Part shown: in pieces, positions 31,406-40,207 of the stretch
Numbering within the stretch: position 1 is the first letter of the stretch
Layout of the letters: the number at the start of each line of letters is the position of its first letter
Assembly: GCF_000213255.1 (NCBI RefSeq)
Contig: NC_015520.1
Location: forward strand, 3,071,973 to 3,135,972
DNA from: Mahella australiensis 50-1 BON
Lineage (GTDB): Bacteria; Bacillota; Clostridia; Mahellales; Mahellaceae
Length of the DNA stretch: 64,000 nucleotides
Direction: 5' to 3'
Position numbers and translations under genes: made by a program
Notes under the pieces: generated by a model
Told to the model about the DNA's origin: nothing
Seen by the model: the letters and a program-made list of their open reading frames with translations, nothing else
Database searches by the model: none

Positions 31406-32483
31406 CGGTAGAGAAATGCAACTTATCTATTGCTTCCCATAGACCCTGGATATAGGTCGCTCCTAACGCCCTATCATACAGGCCATACCCCGGCCTGCCT
31501 TTTTCGCCCCATATCATTCGACCATGGTCAGGGCGTATATAGCCGTCAAATTTAATATCATAAAAAGCTTTAACTATCTCGAAAATATCGAGTGAGCCAC
31601 ACCGCGATAGATGTGCGCTTTCATAAAAGTCCCTGCCGGGCTCAAATTTAAGATTTCTTACATGGGCAAAATGAATCCTGCCCTGGCTGCCGAATTCCCT
31701 TATAATAGATGGTATATCGTTTTGCCTGTTAGCTCCTAGTGATCCAGTACATAACGTCAAGCCATTATAAGGGCTGTTATTAAGGTTGAGGAACTTTTGT
31801 ATATTCTCTCTGTCGGTTATGACTCTGGGCAAACCAAATATAGGCCATGGTGGATCATCGGGATGTATAGCCAGTTTTATATCGTATTTTTCCGCATATG
31901 GTATGACGCTGTCCAGAAAATACTTTATATTATCCCAATACTGTTGTTCGCTGACATTCTTATACATATCTATAGCAGCCGATATCTCTTTCAACCTTTC
32001 CGGTTCCCATCCGGGCAGGTCAAAGCCGTATGTTTGCTCATCGACGTGCGCTGCCAGATCCTGAGGGTTTATCTTATAAACATGTTCATCCTTATATGCC
32101 ATAGTAGTGGATCCGTCTTCCAAAGGCTTTGCCAGTTCCGTTCTCACCCAGTCCAGTACCGGCATAAAGTTGTAGCATATAACTTTTACGCCTACTTGCG
32201 CGAGGTTATCCATGGTTTCTATATACGCCTGTATATATTTATCTCTTGTATTAAGCCCCAATTTAATATCTTCGTGAATGTTTACGCTTTCTATCACCTC
32301 AAGCTGTAGGCCATAGTCGTTTACCCGCTGTTTCAATGATTTAAGCCTTTCCAGCGGCCAAACCTCTCCTACCGGTATATCCATGAGGCTGGTCACTACG
32401 CCGTCCATGCCGGGTATCTGCCTTATTTGCTCAAGCGTTACGCTGTCTTGCTCCTTTCCGAACCACCTGAAACCCATCTTCAT
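31383..32483 (-). CDS. uxuA: mannonate dehydratase
   Basis: 366 residues. Turns D-mannonate into 2-keto-3-deoxygluconate in glucuronate breakdown. Family text: MGFRWFGKEQDSVTLEQIRQ, LAIHPDDPPWPIFGLPRVIT, LTLCTGSLGA, RIHFAHVRNLKF, RPDHGRMIWG. These hold the His, Cys, His and Asp residues that bind Fe/Mn. Ribosome site AGGAGGATGAATTATC supports the ATG at 32483. Next to the sugar transporter, suggesting that uronate-containing oligosaccharides are its substrate. Confidence 0.96.
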   Translation of the reverse strand: MKMGFRWFGKEQDSVTLEQIRQIPGMDGVVTSLMDIPVGEVWPLERLKSLKQRVNDYGLQLEVIESVNIHEDIKLGLNTRDKYIQAYIETMDNLAQVGVKVICYNFMPVLDWVRTELAKPLEDGSTTMAYKDEHVYKINPQDLAAHVDEQTYGFDLPGWEPERLKEISAAIDMYKNVSEQQYWDNIKYFLDSVIPYAEKYDIKLAIHPDDPPWPIFGLPRVITDRENIQKFLNLNNSPYNGLTLCTGSLGANRQNDIPSIIREFGSQGRIHFAHVRNLKFEPGRDFYESAHLSRCGSLDIFEIVKAFYDIKFDGYIRPDHGRMIWGEKGRPGYGLYDRALGATYIQGLWEAIDKLHFSTDIAEINL

Positions 32484-32628
32484 GATAATTCATCCTCCTA
32501 TCACCTTATAGCTTGCATCCTATCACACCGGTATTTTGATTGTCAATGTTTCATTTGCCACTTTTCTAAAGGTATATCGTTGGTGTATAATTCATAAGTG
32601 TAGAGTTTAATAGGAGAGGATTGCAGCA

Positions 32629-33129
32629 GTGAATTATATTTTGGATTTTGTTGAACTACATAGCAGCATTATATTGCTTATATTGTCTTTATTGATGCTT
32701 ATAACCCTTATGATTTTAGTAACCAATACCATCCGGACTGGCAAATTGCTCAGGAAATATCGCCGTCTCATGCGCGGAAGCGATAACAAAAACCTGGAAG
32801 CTCTTTTGGAAGAATACTTTGCCAGGATAGAAGGAGCTATGGAAACCATAGAAGAATTAAAGCAGCACAGCCAGCAGCTCGACAGGCGCATACTGCGATG
32901 TGTTCAAAAAGTGGCCGTGATACGCTATAATCCCTTTGATGAGATGGGCAGCGATCAAAGCTTTTCTATAGCCTTATTGGATGGGCTGAATGATGGCTAT
33001 ATACTTACAGGTCTCTTTGGAAGGAATACATCTACCACCTTTGCCAAACCTGTAAAGGCCGGCCAATCGCCATATGCTCTGTCCGATGAGGAGCAGGAGG
33101 TCCTTAAGCTGGCTATGGAACAGCGTTGA
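32629..33129 (+). CDS. DUF4446 membrane protein
   Basis: 166 residues from a GTG behind AGGAGAGG. One N-terminal membrane helix (IILLILSLLMLITLMILVTN), a coiled stretch, then the conserved VAVIRYNPFDEMGSDQSFSI and LDGLNDGYILTGLFGRNTST of DUF4446. Clostridial genomes usually keep it near parB and yyaC, as here. Function unknown. Confidence 0.93.
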   Translation: MNYILDFVELHSSIILLILSLLMLITLMILVTNTIRTGKLLRKYRRLMRGSDNKNLEALLEEYFARIEGAMETIEELKQHSQQLDRRILRCVQKVAVIRYNPFDEMGSDQSFSIALLDGLNDGYILTGLFGRNTSTTFAKPVKAGQSPYALSDEEQEVLKLAMEQR

Positions 33130-33132
33130 TTT

Positions 33133-33693
33133 CTAATATCCATGTTTCCATAACGTATACTGTATACCATTGGTTATTATATCAGCCATTTTCATCACCA
33201 TGCTCAAGCGTGTATTTTGAAGCATCATATACTCCATATAGCCGGCTATATTGACTATACCGGCTATATACATATCGCCTACCGGCGGCAGCTCTTTATT
33301 TACACCGGCGCCTGGTTTGAGCTGACCTGCGCCTAAGTTTATATACCCTATGCGTTCCATTTTGCCCAGACACGCGTCTATGGCTATAATAAACGGCTTT
33401 ATGTATGCGCTTTGGATCATATTCAATGTTTCGTGCAGATTTTTGGCGTGTACGGGGCTATGAAGCGTGCCGTGCACATGTATATTTCTATATCTGAGCA
33501 TCTGCAACTTATACCCTATGAGCGGACCCAGGCAATCCCCTGTAGAGCGATCAGTACCGATGCACAGTATTATTATATCTCTATTTTTTTTATCATATAA
33601 GCTGTTAAACATATACCCGAATGAATCAGTAAATTCCACAGTAGCATGCGGCTTACTGGTATCTATCGATAGTTCGGTGCTGTCCAAAAACAT
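33133..33693 (-). CDS. yyaC: spore protein YyaC (GPR-like protease fold)
   Basis: 186 residues from the ATG behind GGAGAAG. Core text DIIILCIGTDRSTGDCLGPL, IIAIDACLGKMERIGYINLG and AGQLKPGAGVNKELPPVGDM is typical of YyaC, related in fold to spore protease GPR. It marks a spore-former. Convergent with DUF4446. A longer frame upstream has no ribosome site. Confidence 0.92.
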   Translation of the reverse strand: MFLDSTELSIDTSKPHATVEFTDSFGYMFNSLYDKKNRDIIILCIGTDRSTGDCLGPLIGYKLQMLRYRNIHVHGTLHSPVHAKNLHETLNMIQSAYIKPFIIAIDACLGKMERIGYINLGAGQLKPGAGVNKELPPVGDMYIAGIVNIAGYMEYMMLQNTRLSMVMKMADIITNGIQYTLWKHGY

Positions 33694-33868
33694 CCGGTCT
33701 TCTCCTCGTTCTTTTATATGCCTTTGAGATGCTTTAAGTTTGCCCAGATAACAGCTTAAAAATTCATTTGTCTTATAAATTACTATAAATACAAAAAAAT
33801 CCATTGACCGCAGCGGCAATTAATAATATCATTATAATACAAAATAATTATATTATAGGGGAATTTAT

Positions 33869-34576
33869 ATGAATTACATAGATTTGGCCATATTGTTGGT
33901 CATAGGCATAAGCGCTTTGGCCGGTATGTACCAAGGTTTTGTAGTAGCTGTACTTAATATAGCAGGGTTTTTTATATCGTGGCTCGGCGCATTGATATTC
34001 TATCCCAGATTGTCCCAATATTTGGACAACAGGTTTCATTTACTGGATACTATTATATACTACGCCGAAGGATCATCTAAAATACCCACTGCTGCCTTGA
34101 AACACGCTGCTCCCGCATCGGTGAATCCCGATGTTATAAAGGATATCATGGAACAGCATGGATTGCCATCTTTTATGGGTAATTTGTTAGCAGATAATGC
34201 CAACACTGAAGTATTCCATCAATTGGGAAGCAATGAACTTGGTAAATATTTCGATGTGATGTTCGGAAATATAATACTGAATATAATAAGCTTCGTCATC
34301 ATATTGATAGGTTTACGAGTAATTATAGGGATAGTTATATCAGTAGCACGTCATATAACCGATCTGCCCGTACTAAGGCAGTTAGATGGTGTGGCTGGTC
34401 TTGGTCTGGGCGCTCTCCGCGGTATATTGATAATAATGGTAATATTTGCTTTATTGGATGTCGCTGTGATAGTCATGCCGGTAGGCTTTTTGTTGAACGC
34501 TATTGAATCCTCAGCCTTTGCTCGGTTTTTCTACGAGCACAACGTCATAACTGGTGTGATAGGCGCGTTGATATAG
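33869..34576 (+). CDS. CvpA-family membrane protein
   Basis: 235 residues with four or five membrane helices: YIDLAILLVIGISALAGMYQ and VLNIAGFFISWLGALIFYP at the N-terminus, a soluble loop, then IILNIISFVIILIGLRVIIG and GLGALRGILIIMVIFALLDV. This is the CvpA layout, with an enlarged loop between helices 2 and 3. Role in cell-envelope or division functions is not settled. Confidence 0.9.
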   Translation: MNYIDLAILLVIGISALAGMYQGFVVAVLNIAGFFISWLGALIFYPRLSQYLDNRFHLLDTIIYYAEGSSKIPTAALKHAAPASVNPDVIKDIMEQHGLPSFMGNLLADNANTEVFHQLGSNELGKYFDVMFGNIILNIISFVIILIGLRVIIGIVISVARHITDLPVLRQLDGVAGLGLGALRGILIIMVIFALLDVAVIVMPVGFLLNAIESSAFARFFYEHNVITGVIGALI

Positions 34577-34578
34577 TA

Positions 34579-34614
34579 TTAAGTCCGGCATATCGTAAAA
34601 TATGCCGGACTTAA
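34579..34614. terminator. bidirectional terminator
   Basis: TTAAGTCCGGCATAT with its 15-bp perfect complement around CGTAAA. It separates the convergent cvpA-like and URO-D-family genes. Confidence 0.88.
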
Positions 34615-34619
34615 ATACA

Positions 34620-35699
34620 TCAGCTGCAAAAAGCCTTACGTTTGAGCTCCAAATAGTATAAATAATTTTCGTATGACACCGTTGGAGGGCACCGATGATC
34701 TACATGCGGTATATAGCCTCCCTCTTCCACTACCGGAGCTATACGCTTTATTTCGTTTTCTATCTCTCTTTTGCCTTTACCCAATTCTATCTTATTGACG
34801 CCACCTAGCAACAATATATCTTTACCGTATTTGCGCCTTAATTCCACCGGATCGGTTCCGCTGTTGACCTCTATCGGGAACATGCAATTTATACCGCCTT
34901 CCAGAAAAAGCGGTACCATCTCGTTGATGTCTCCGTCGCAATCCACATATATCACATCTATACCGTGCTTGTGCAGCACATCGGTTATGCGCTTGTATCG
35001 CGGCACCATATACTTCTTTATCATAGCGGGAGATATCATGGGCCCGTGATTATAAGCCATATCCTCCCAACCCGAAGCAAAATCGAATTGTGCCTCATTT
35101 AACGCTTTCTCCATCACGCTCAATGACAATTCGGTAAGGTGTTCCATCATATCCTCGATGAGTACCGGATCATCGTACATCATGACAGCTATATTCTCGA
35201 GGCCCATCCAATCCCTGAGCCGCCCGAATAAACTGCCAAAATGTATGCCGAGCGGATAATCCCGGTTAGCCCATTTTTGTTTCAATTCTTCCCAATTTGA
35301 CGGATATCTGGCCGGAGATGACGGATCCAGACGCTTTTTGAATTCATTCCAATCCTGGCGGCTTTTTATCGGAAACTCTAAAAAATGCGGTATTGATGAC
35401 GTGCCATCCTTTTTAACCTCGCACTTTACACCGTCTACGTCGCGTATAATTAAATGCGTTTCGGTCTCCTCCAATACGGTATATTCGAAATGGGGGCAAA
35501 GGTCCACGTTAATCGGCGCTTCTTCCTTATAGTCAAACCCAAAGAATTCGTTAGCTTTAGCCTCATTGTCGATATATTCAGGTAATCCTTGCTTATGCCA
35601 TACATCGTAGGTCTCGTCCCAGTAACCGAATTCATAATTAGGCACCCTGTCCACGTTCTTGTAATGATACGTATTATACCATCTCTCCCTGGCGTTCAT
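34620..35699 (-). CDS. uroporphyrinogen decarboxylase-family protein
   Basis: 359 residues with the URO-D/MtaA-type barrel: FASGWEDMAYNHGPMISPAM, DVIYVDCDGDINEMVPLFLE, LLGGVNKIELGKGK, YIPHVDHRCPPTVSYENYLY. Heme genes are absent nearby; it stands beside an AraC regulator, so a methyltransferase or catabolic role is more likely than heme synthesis. The HxxxPxxVxxEN end is shared with corrinoid methyltransferase relatives. Substrate unknown. Confidence 0.88.
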   Translation of the reverse strand: MNARERWYNTYHYKNVDRVPNYEFGYWDETYDVWHKQGLPEYIDNEAKANEFFGFDYKEEAPINVDLCPHFEYTVLEETETHLIIRDVDGVKCEVKKDGTSSIPHFLEFPIKSRQDWNEFKKRLDPSSPARYPSNWEELKQKWANRDYPLGIHFGSLFGRLRDWMGLENIAVMMYDDPVLIEDMMEHLTELSLSVMEKALNEAQFDFASGWEDMAYNHGPMISPAMIKKYMVPRYKRITDVLHKHGIDVIYVDCDGDINEMVPLFLEGGINCMFPIEVNSGTDPVELRRKYGKDILLLGGVNKIELGKGKREIENEIKRIAPVVEEGGYIPHVDHRCPPTVSYENYLYYLELKRKAFCS

Positions 35700-35821
35700 A
35701 AATACCCACTATCCTTTCATACCAATTTATAATATAATTGTATTATAGAATACTTTAGTGTTCTGCGTCATCATCTATTATTGTCGGAAAATATACTTTT
35801 TTTGCTGTCGGGGTGAAATAT

Positions 35822-36682
35822 ATGATAGATTTTAAGTTGAATTTCAGCGCTGATTCCGAGTCAATACCATATACGCCTTCCGCGGCCTTTCTCCAATTAC
35901 CGTTTTACCTGAATGTATGGGGCTATTTCAAGGCCAAAGCCGGCTATTTTACCAGAAGGGAAGGCCAAGAAGATTTCCTTTTAATAAATACTGTAGATGG
36001 GTGTGGATTTTTGGAATATCGCGGACAAAGGCGCACATTATACAAAAACGATATTTTCTTTATAGACTGTCGCGAGTTGCAGTACTACGGTACCGGTCCG
36101 GAAGGTTATTGGGAATTTCAATGGATGCATTTTGCCGGCTCAGGGTGTCGTCCTTATTTCGATATAATAAACGGTTCCGGTCTAAATATAATTCATTTAG
36201 ATGATACCTCGGAGATCACCGATGTTATGAGCGATATACGCAATACAATAAATGGCACTGATTTTCAAGCCGATATAAAGTTGTCCATGCTCATAATGCG
36301 TATAATGACCTGCCTTGCTATCCACTCACAGAAGTTCTATGTGGGACAATATCAACATTATACCGAAATAATAAACAATGCCATAGATTATATGCGAAAC
36401 CACTACCATCAACCGTTAGATCTATCGGATATAGCATCAGCCGTGCATTTAAGCCCGTTTCATTTTTCTAGGATATTCAAAGGTTATACCTCTACCAGCC
36501 CTCACGAATACCTGATCAGATACAGAATTGACAAAAGCAAAAGATTATTGAGAGATACAGATATGAGCATAAATGAGATAGCTTTGGCTGTAGGCTTCAC
36601 TAATGCCAATAATTATATAAGGGACTTCAAAAAGTTAGTGGGGACAACCCCATCGAAATTTCGCCGATTTTGGGTGGAATAA
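35822..36682 (+). CDS. AraC-family regulator with cupin sensor domain
   Basis: 286 residues. An N-terminal AraC-type cupin (~1-160, YFTRREGQEDFLLINTVDGC, YWEFQWMHFAGSG) and a C-terminal pair of helix-turn-helix units (LDLSDIASAVHLSPFHFSRI, SINEIALAVGFTNANNYIRD, TPSKFRRFW). Start ATG 35822 follows GGGGTG; a GTG at 35813 lies inside that site. Divergent from the URO-D-family gene, its probable target. Confidence 0.93.
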   Translation: MIDFKLNFSADSESIPYTPSAAFLQLPFYLNVWGYFKAKAGYFTRREGQEDFLLINTVDGCGFLEYRGQRRTLYKNDIFFIDCRELQYYGTGPEGYWEFQWMHFAGSGCRPYFDIINGSGLNIIHLDDTSEITDVMSDIRNTINGTDFQADIKLSMLIMRIMTCLAIHSQKFYVGQYQHYTEIINNAIDYMRNHYHQPLDLSDIASAVHLSPFHFSRIFKGYTSTSPHEYLIRYRIDKSKRLLRDTDMSINEIALAVGFTNANNYIRDFKKLVGTTPSKFRRFWVE

Positions 36683-36851
36683 CGCTCGATTTTATGCGAA
36701 TTATATCGAAAATCCACGATATCTTGCGATATTTGCATATATATAGTCATATATTAACCTAATCGCCTGTAAAAGCTTAAAATAAAAAAATTCGGCCTAA
36801 AAGAAGGATTTTTCAATCTTATGTAGAATATATAATATGGAGGTGTTTACC

Positions 36852-37706
36852 ATGTTATCATTAAAAGGGGTTATAAGGGATAAACCAAAGGGGGGCGACA
36901 ACGCATATGACAATTCGCTTATACTAAAGATACCCATAGACGCTATAAGGCCTAATCCGTATCAACCGCGCAAAGAGTTCGATATGGCTTCTCTGGATGA
37001 GTTGGCCCAGTCCATAAAACAATATGGTTTGCTTCAACCTATAACGGTGCGTCGTATGGGCACTTCTTCTTACGAGCTTATAGCGGGAGAAAGAAGGCTA
37101 AGGGCTTGTAAAATGATAAATCTGACAGAAATACCAGCTATAGTGCTGGATGCTTTGGAAGAAGACTCTGCCATGTTGGCTATGATAGAGAACCTCCAAA
37201 GAGAGAACCTGAATTTTATCGAGGAAGCTGAGGGCTATTACAGCCTGCTCAAGGATCATAATATGACTCAGGAAGAATTGGCCGCACGTATCGGCAAGAA
37301 TCAATCGACCATTGCCAATAAGCTGCGTTTGCTCAAGCTGCCCGTCGAGGTCAAACGAATGATTGTGGAAAACAATCTTACCGAGCGCCATGCAAGGGCA
37401 TTGTTGCGCCTCCCGGATCCGGATTTACAAATCGATGCATTAAAACAGGTAATCGATAAAGGACTAAATGTTAAAAAAACCGAGGAACTTGTGGATAGAA
37501 TGGTGGACAAGCTGTGTCAGCCGCAACCTCAAAATATAAGCCTGCACAAAGGCCGGATGATAAGGGCTTATAAGGATATACGGCTGTTCATAAACAGTTT
37601 AAAGCAGCTTATAGGCAGTATAAGCGATAGCGGCCTAAACGTAACTTATGATCAACAAGAAAAAGACGATGTAGTGGAAATAACCATTTGCATAGCCAAG
37701 CAATAG
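36852..37706 (+). CDS. noc: nucleoid occlusion protein Noc (ParB family)
   Basis: 284 residues. IPIDAIRPNPYQPRKEFDMA, the CTP-binding region with GERRLRACKMINLTEIPAIV and MIENLQRENLNFIEEAEGYY, and the helix-turn-helix (TQEELAARIGKNQSTIANKL) show a ParB-family protein. It is distinct from the ParB next to soj, and its place beside that locus fits Noc. Start at 36852 follows GGAGGTG. Confidence 0.9.
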   Translation: MLSLKGVIRDKPKGGDNAYDNSLILKIPIDAIRPNPYQPRKEFDMASLDELAQSIKQYGLLQPITVRRMGTSSYELIAGERRLRACKMINLTEIPAIVLDALEEDSAMLAMIENLQRENLNFIEEAEGYYSLLKDHNMTQEELAARIGKNQSTIANKLRLLKLPVEVKRMIVENNLTERHARALLRLPDPDLQIDALKQVIDKGLNVKKTEELVDRMVDKLCQPQPQNISLHKGRMIRAYKDIRLFINSLKQLIGSISDSGLNVTYDQQEKDDVVEITICIAKQ

Positions 37707-37723
37707 TTTATCGCCTAAAGAAA

Positions 37724-37771
37724 CAAAAATCCGCTATAGCTGTCGTTTGATACAACTATAGCGGATTTTTG
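37724..37771 (+). terminator. terminator after noc
   Basis: CAAAAATCCGCTATAG (37724-37739) and its 16-bp complement (37756-37771), with T-run TTTTTG on the plus strand. Confidence 0.85.
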
Positions 37772-37821
37772 TCCCCCTGCGCTGAGTAACTTCGATTTGT
37801 AATATAGTAAGTTTAGCGCAT

Positions 37822-38065
37822 GCAATGATATAAAGCCGGAGAACGCCTTGAAATATTGCATAGCGAATTGCCGGCGTTAGCTTGCTCAAGCGAAACGAAT
37901 TGTAAGTACGCAATCATTACGTGGCATAAGGCTTGACATATATACTGAGCGGGCTTTTGAAGCGTAGGACCACAGCAATCTTTGATTGCGTAGTGGTCCA
38001 GCTTCACAGCCGTAGCGAGGTATATATGTCAAGCCTGTAGCGGGTGTAGGCTTTATATCATTTGC
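37822..38065. other. giant nested inverted repeat, candidate structured element
   Basis: Stems in order: GCAATGATATAAAGCC (37822-37837) with 38049-38065 (one extra base); AGGCTTGACATATATAC (37929-37945) with 38020-38036, 17-bp perfect; TGAAGC (37958-37963) with 38001-38006; GGACCAC (37967-37973) with 37993-37999; GCAATC (37975-37980) with 37984-37989, loop TTT. The left side also has a sub-hairpin (AACGCC...GGCGTT, about 37842-37878). No coding sequence. It could be a non-autonomous mobile element or a structured RNA. Confidence 0.7.
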
Positions 38066-38119
38066 GTTGCTTTATATCGCCTGTTTCAATCATGTTGTCT
38101 ATTCGGGTACCGTTGCACG

Positions 38120-38359
38120 TGGGCGACGGTAACGATTAGCCTCAAGGCGATTTTGTGGAGGATATCTGGTGAAACTTAGCGAAGTGTAGGATTAGAATTT
38201 CCCAGCGTAACTGAATTATCTAAACAATGTTAAAGATGGTCCCGCCCTAAAATAACAAGGTAGCAAAAAGTTATCGGCGCTTTGGAAATTCCCGAAACGA
38301 GCTCTAGTTTCACCGATATCCGAAACACATGAGCCAGAGGCTAATCAGTTACCCAGCCT
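38120..38359 (+). ncRNA. HEARO / omega RNA-like structured RNA without an IscB gene
   Basis: Nested stems: GGTAACGATTAGCCTC (38128-38143) with 38337-38353 (one bulge); GGATATC-GGTGAAAC (38160-38175) with 38307-38321 (one bulge); GAATTTCC (38195-38202) with 38284-38291; ATAAC (38252-38256) with 38270-38274. Conserved-looking text: ACAAGGTAGC, TTATCGGCGCTTTGG, TTCACCGATATCCGAAACA, ATGAGCCAGAGGCTAATC. This resembles, from memory, the IscB guide RNA (HEARO, Rfam RF02033). It ends before a GTGA (38360-38363), which agrees with the reported HEARO insertion-site preference. The guide would lie just 5' of 38120. No IscB is in the window. Confidence 0.75.
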
Positions 38360-38421
38360 GTGAGACATCTGAACTGTCACCAATCATATATTACGAATCG
38401 AAGGTCGAGTAATAATATATC

Positions 38422-38450
38422 TTTCATTAATAGCTTAAATAATGTATAAT
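38422..38450 (+). promoter_or_regulatory. possible promoter of soj-parB
   Basis: -10 TATAAT (38445-38450), 17-bp spacer, weak -35 TTTCAT (38422-38427), 33 bases before the soj start. Confidence 0.45.
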
Positions 38451-38482
38451 TGTAATGTGATATTTAATTGGAGATGGAAGAT

Positions 38483-39262
38483 ATGTCTAAAATAATAGCT
38501 ATCGCTAACCAAAAAGGCGGCGTGGGGAAAACTACCACTAACGTCAACCTTAGCGCCTGTCTGGCTGTGGCAGGCAAAAAGGTGCTGACCATAGATATTG
38601 ATCCTCAAGGCAATACTACCAGCGGGCTTGGCGTGGATAAGGCAAAAGTAGAAAAATCTATATACGATGTCTTAATAAACGATATGGATATAACAGAAAC
38701 CATAGTTCCGACCAATGTTGAAAACTTATCCATAATACCGTCCAATATACAGCTAGCCGGCGCGGAAATCGAACTGGTATCGGTGTTGTCCAGGGAACAG
38801 CGCCTGAAGTTTGCCATGGAACCGATTAAGCAGCAATATGATTTCATTCTGGTGGACTGCCCGCCATCCCTCGGATTGCTCACTATAAATGCTCTGACGG
38901 CAGCCGACAAAGTACTGGTTCCCATACAATGCGAATACTATGCACTGGAGGGCTTGAGCCAGCTTATGAATACCGTAAAATTGGTTCAAAAACATTTAAA
39001 TCCTTCGTTAGAAGTAGAGGGTGTGGTGCTCACCATGTTCGATGCCAGGACCAATTTATCTATACAAGTGGTAGATGAGGTAAAGAAATACTTTCGCAGC
39101 AAGGTATATAGGACCATCATACCGCGTAATGTACGGCTAGGTGAAGCGCCAAGCTACGGTCTGCCTATTATCCTGTACGACCCGAAATGTACGGGAGCCG
39201 AGGCTTACACCGATTTGGCCGAAGAGGTCATAGAGGCCACTGAAGATGAGGAGGTGATATAA
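38483..39262 (+). CDS. soj: chromosome partitioning ATPase ParA/Soj
   Basis: 259 residues. The deviant Walker [32 protein letters not shown] and [20 protein letters not shown] are all present. Works with ParB on parS and affects DnaA in related species. Start 38483 follows GGAGATGG. ParB starts two bases after the stop. Confidence 0.96.
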   Translation: MSKIIAIANQKGGVGKTTTNVNLSACLAVAGKKVLTIDIDPQGNTTSGLGVDKAKVEKSIYDVLINDMDITETIVPTNVENLSIIPSNIQLAGAEIELVSVLSREQRLKFAMEPIKQQYDFILVDCPPSLGLLTINALTAADKVLVPIQCEYYALEGLSQLMNTVKLVQKHLNPSLEVEGVVLTMFDARTNLSIQVVDEVKKYFRSKVYRTIIPRNVRLGEAPSYGLPIILYDPKCTGAEAYTDLAEEVIEATEDEEVI

Positions 39263-39264
39263 GT

Positions 39265-40110
39265 ATGCCTAAACGCGCATTGGGCAAAGGCCTTCAAGCT
39301 TTAATACCCGAATCTATAAATGAAACGGACGAGCATGAGATCCAGGAGCTGCGTATCTCAGATATAGACCCCAACGACTTGCAACCACGTAAGGTCTTCG
39401 ATGAAAATGCGTTGAGCGAATTGGCTCAGTCCATAAAGCAATATGGCGTAATACAACCTATAACCGTCAAACCCGTCGACGACCGTTATATGATCGTAAC
39501 AGGTGAGCGACGCTGGCGTGCTGCCAGAATAGCCGGCTTGAAAACTATTCCCGCCATAGTAAAGGAATTCAATACCAAAGAGATTCTTGAGATAGCGCTT
39601 ATAGAAAACCTTCAAAGAGAGGATCTAAACCCTATTGAGGAAGCTATGGCCTTGAAGACGTTAATAGATGACTTCGACCTTACTCAGGAAGAACTGGCTG
39701 CGCGCGTCGGCAAAAGCCGTTCAGCCATAGCCAACACCATACGCCTGCTCAATTTACCGCAAAGTGTGCAAGACATGATGATGGAAGGTCTTTTGTCGGC
39801 AGGCCATGCCCGCGCTCTACTATCGGTTGAGTCGGAGGAGTTGCAACAAAACTTAGCCAAATCAGCAGTAGAAAAAGGGCTTACGGTGCGTGAACTCGAG
39901 GAACTTATAAAGCATCAAAATAAAGAGCACAATCGCTCGGATAAGCGCAATAAAGACTCCTACATACCATTTCAGGAATATGCAGATTCCCTGTCACGCA
40001 TGTTAGGTACCAAAGTAAATATAGTATCGGGAAAACGAAAAGGCCGGATAGAGATTGAATATTACGATACAGAAGATCTTTATAGGATATTGGATGTATT
40101 AAACAAGTAG
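39265..40110 (+). CDS. parB: chromosome partitioning protein ParB/Spo0J
   Basis: 281 residues. CTPase text PRKVFDENALSELAQSIKQY, GERRWRAARIAGLKTIPAIV, IENLQREDLNPIEEAMALKT; parS-binding helix-turn-helix LTQEELAARVGKSRSAIANT; C-terminal dimer domain. A parS site lies four bases after its stop. Confidence 0.96.
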   Translation: MPKRALGKGLQALIPESINETDEHEIQELRISDIDPNDLQPRKVFDENALSELAQSIKQYGVIQPITVKPVDDRYMIVTGERRWRAARIAGLKTIPAIVKEFNTKEILEIALIENLQREDLNPIEEAMALKTLIDDFDLTQEELAARVGKSRSAIANTIRLLNLPQSVQDMMMEGLLSAGHARALLSVESEELQQNLAKSAVEKGLTVRELEELIKHQNKEHNRSDKRNKDSYIPFQEYADSLSRMLGTKVNIVSGKRKGRIEIEYYDTEDLYRILDVLNK

Positions 40111-40113
40111 AAA

Positions 40114-40129
40114 TGTTTCACGTGAAACA
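40114..40129 (+). promoter_or_regulatory. parS site
   Basis: TGTTTCACGTGAAACA, a perfect 16-bp parS palindrome, directly after parB. Confidence 0.95.
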
Positions 40130-40182
40130 TTTTGGCGAAAATGCTCATTTCGAAGAGAAAATCATCAAAAGAGAGGAGGCAG

Positions 40183-40201
40183 ACCGGCATTTTAAGCCGG
40201 T
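40183..40201 (+). promoter_or_regulatory. hairpin between Shine-Dalgarno and start codon
   Basis: ACCGGC-ATTTTAA-GCCGGT. A strong GAGGAGG at 40173-40179 is 28 bases from the ATG at 40208, with this hairpin between; no closer ribosome site is seen. Folding would bring the two together. Confidence 0.5.
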
Positions 40202-40207
40202 TCGATT

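Noticed and set aside
31797..32309. Plus-strand frame of 170 codons
   Set aside because: Antisense of uxuA, Tyr/Ile-rich, no ribosome site.
38060..38380. Group I or II intron
   Set aside because: No intron-encoded protein or domain V, and the text fits HEARO better.
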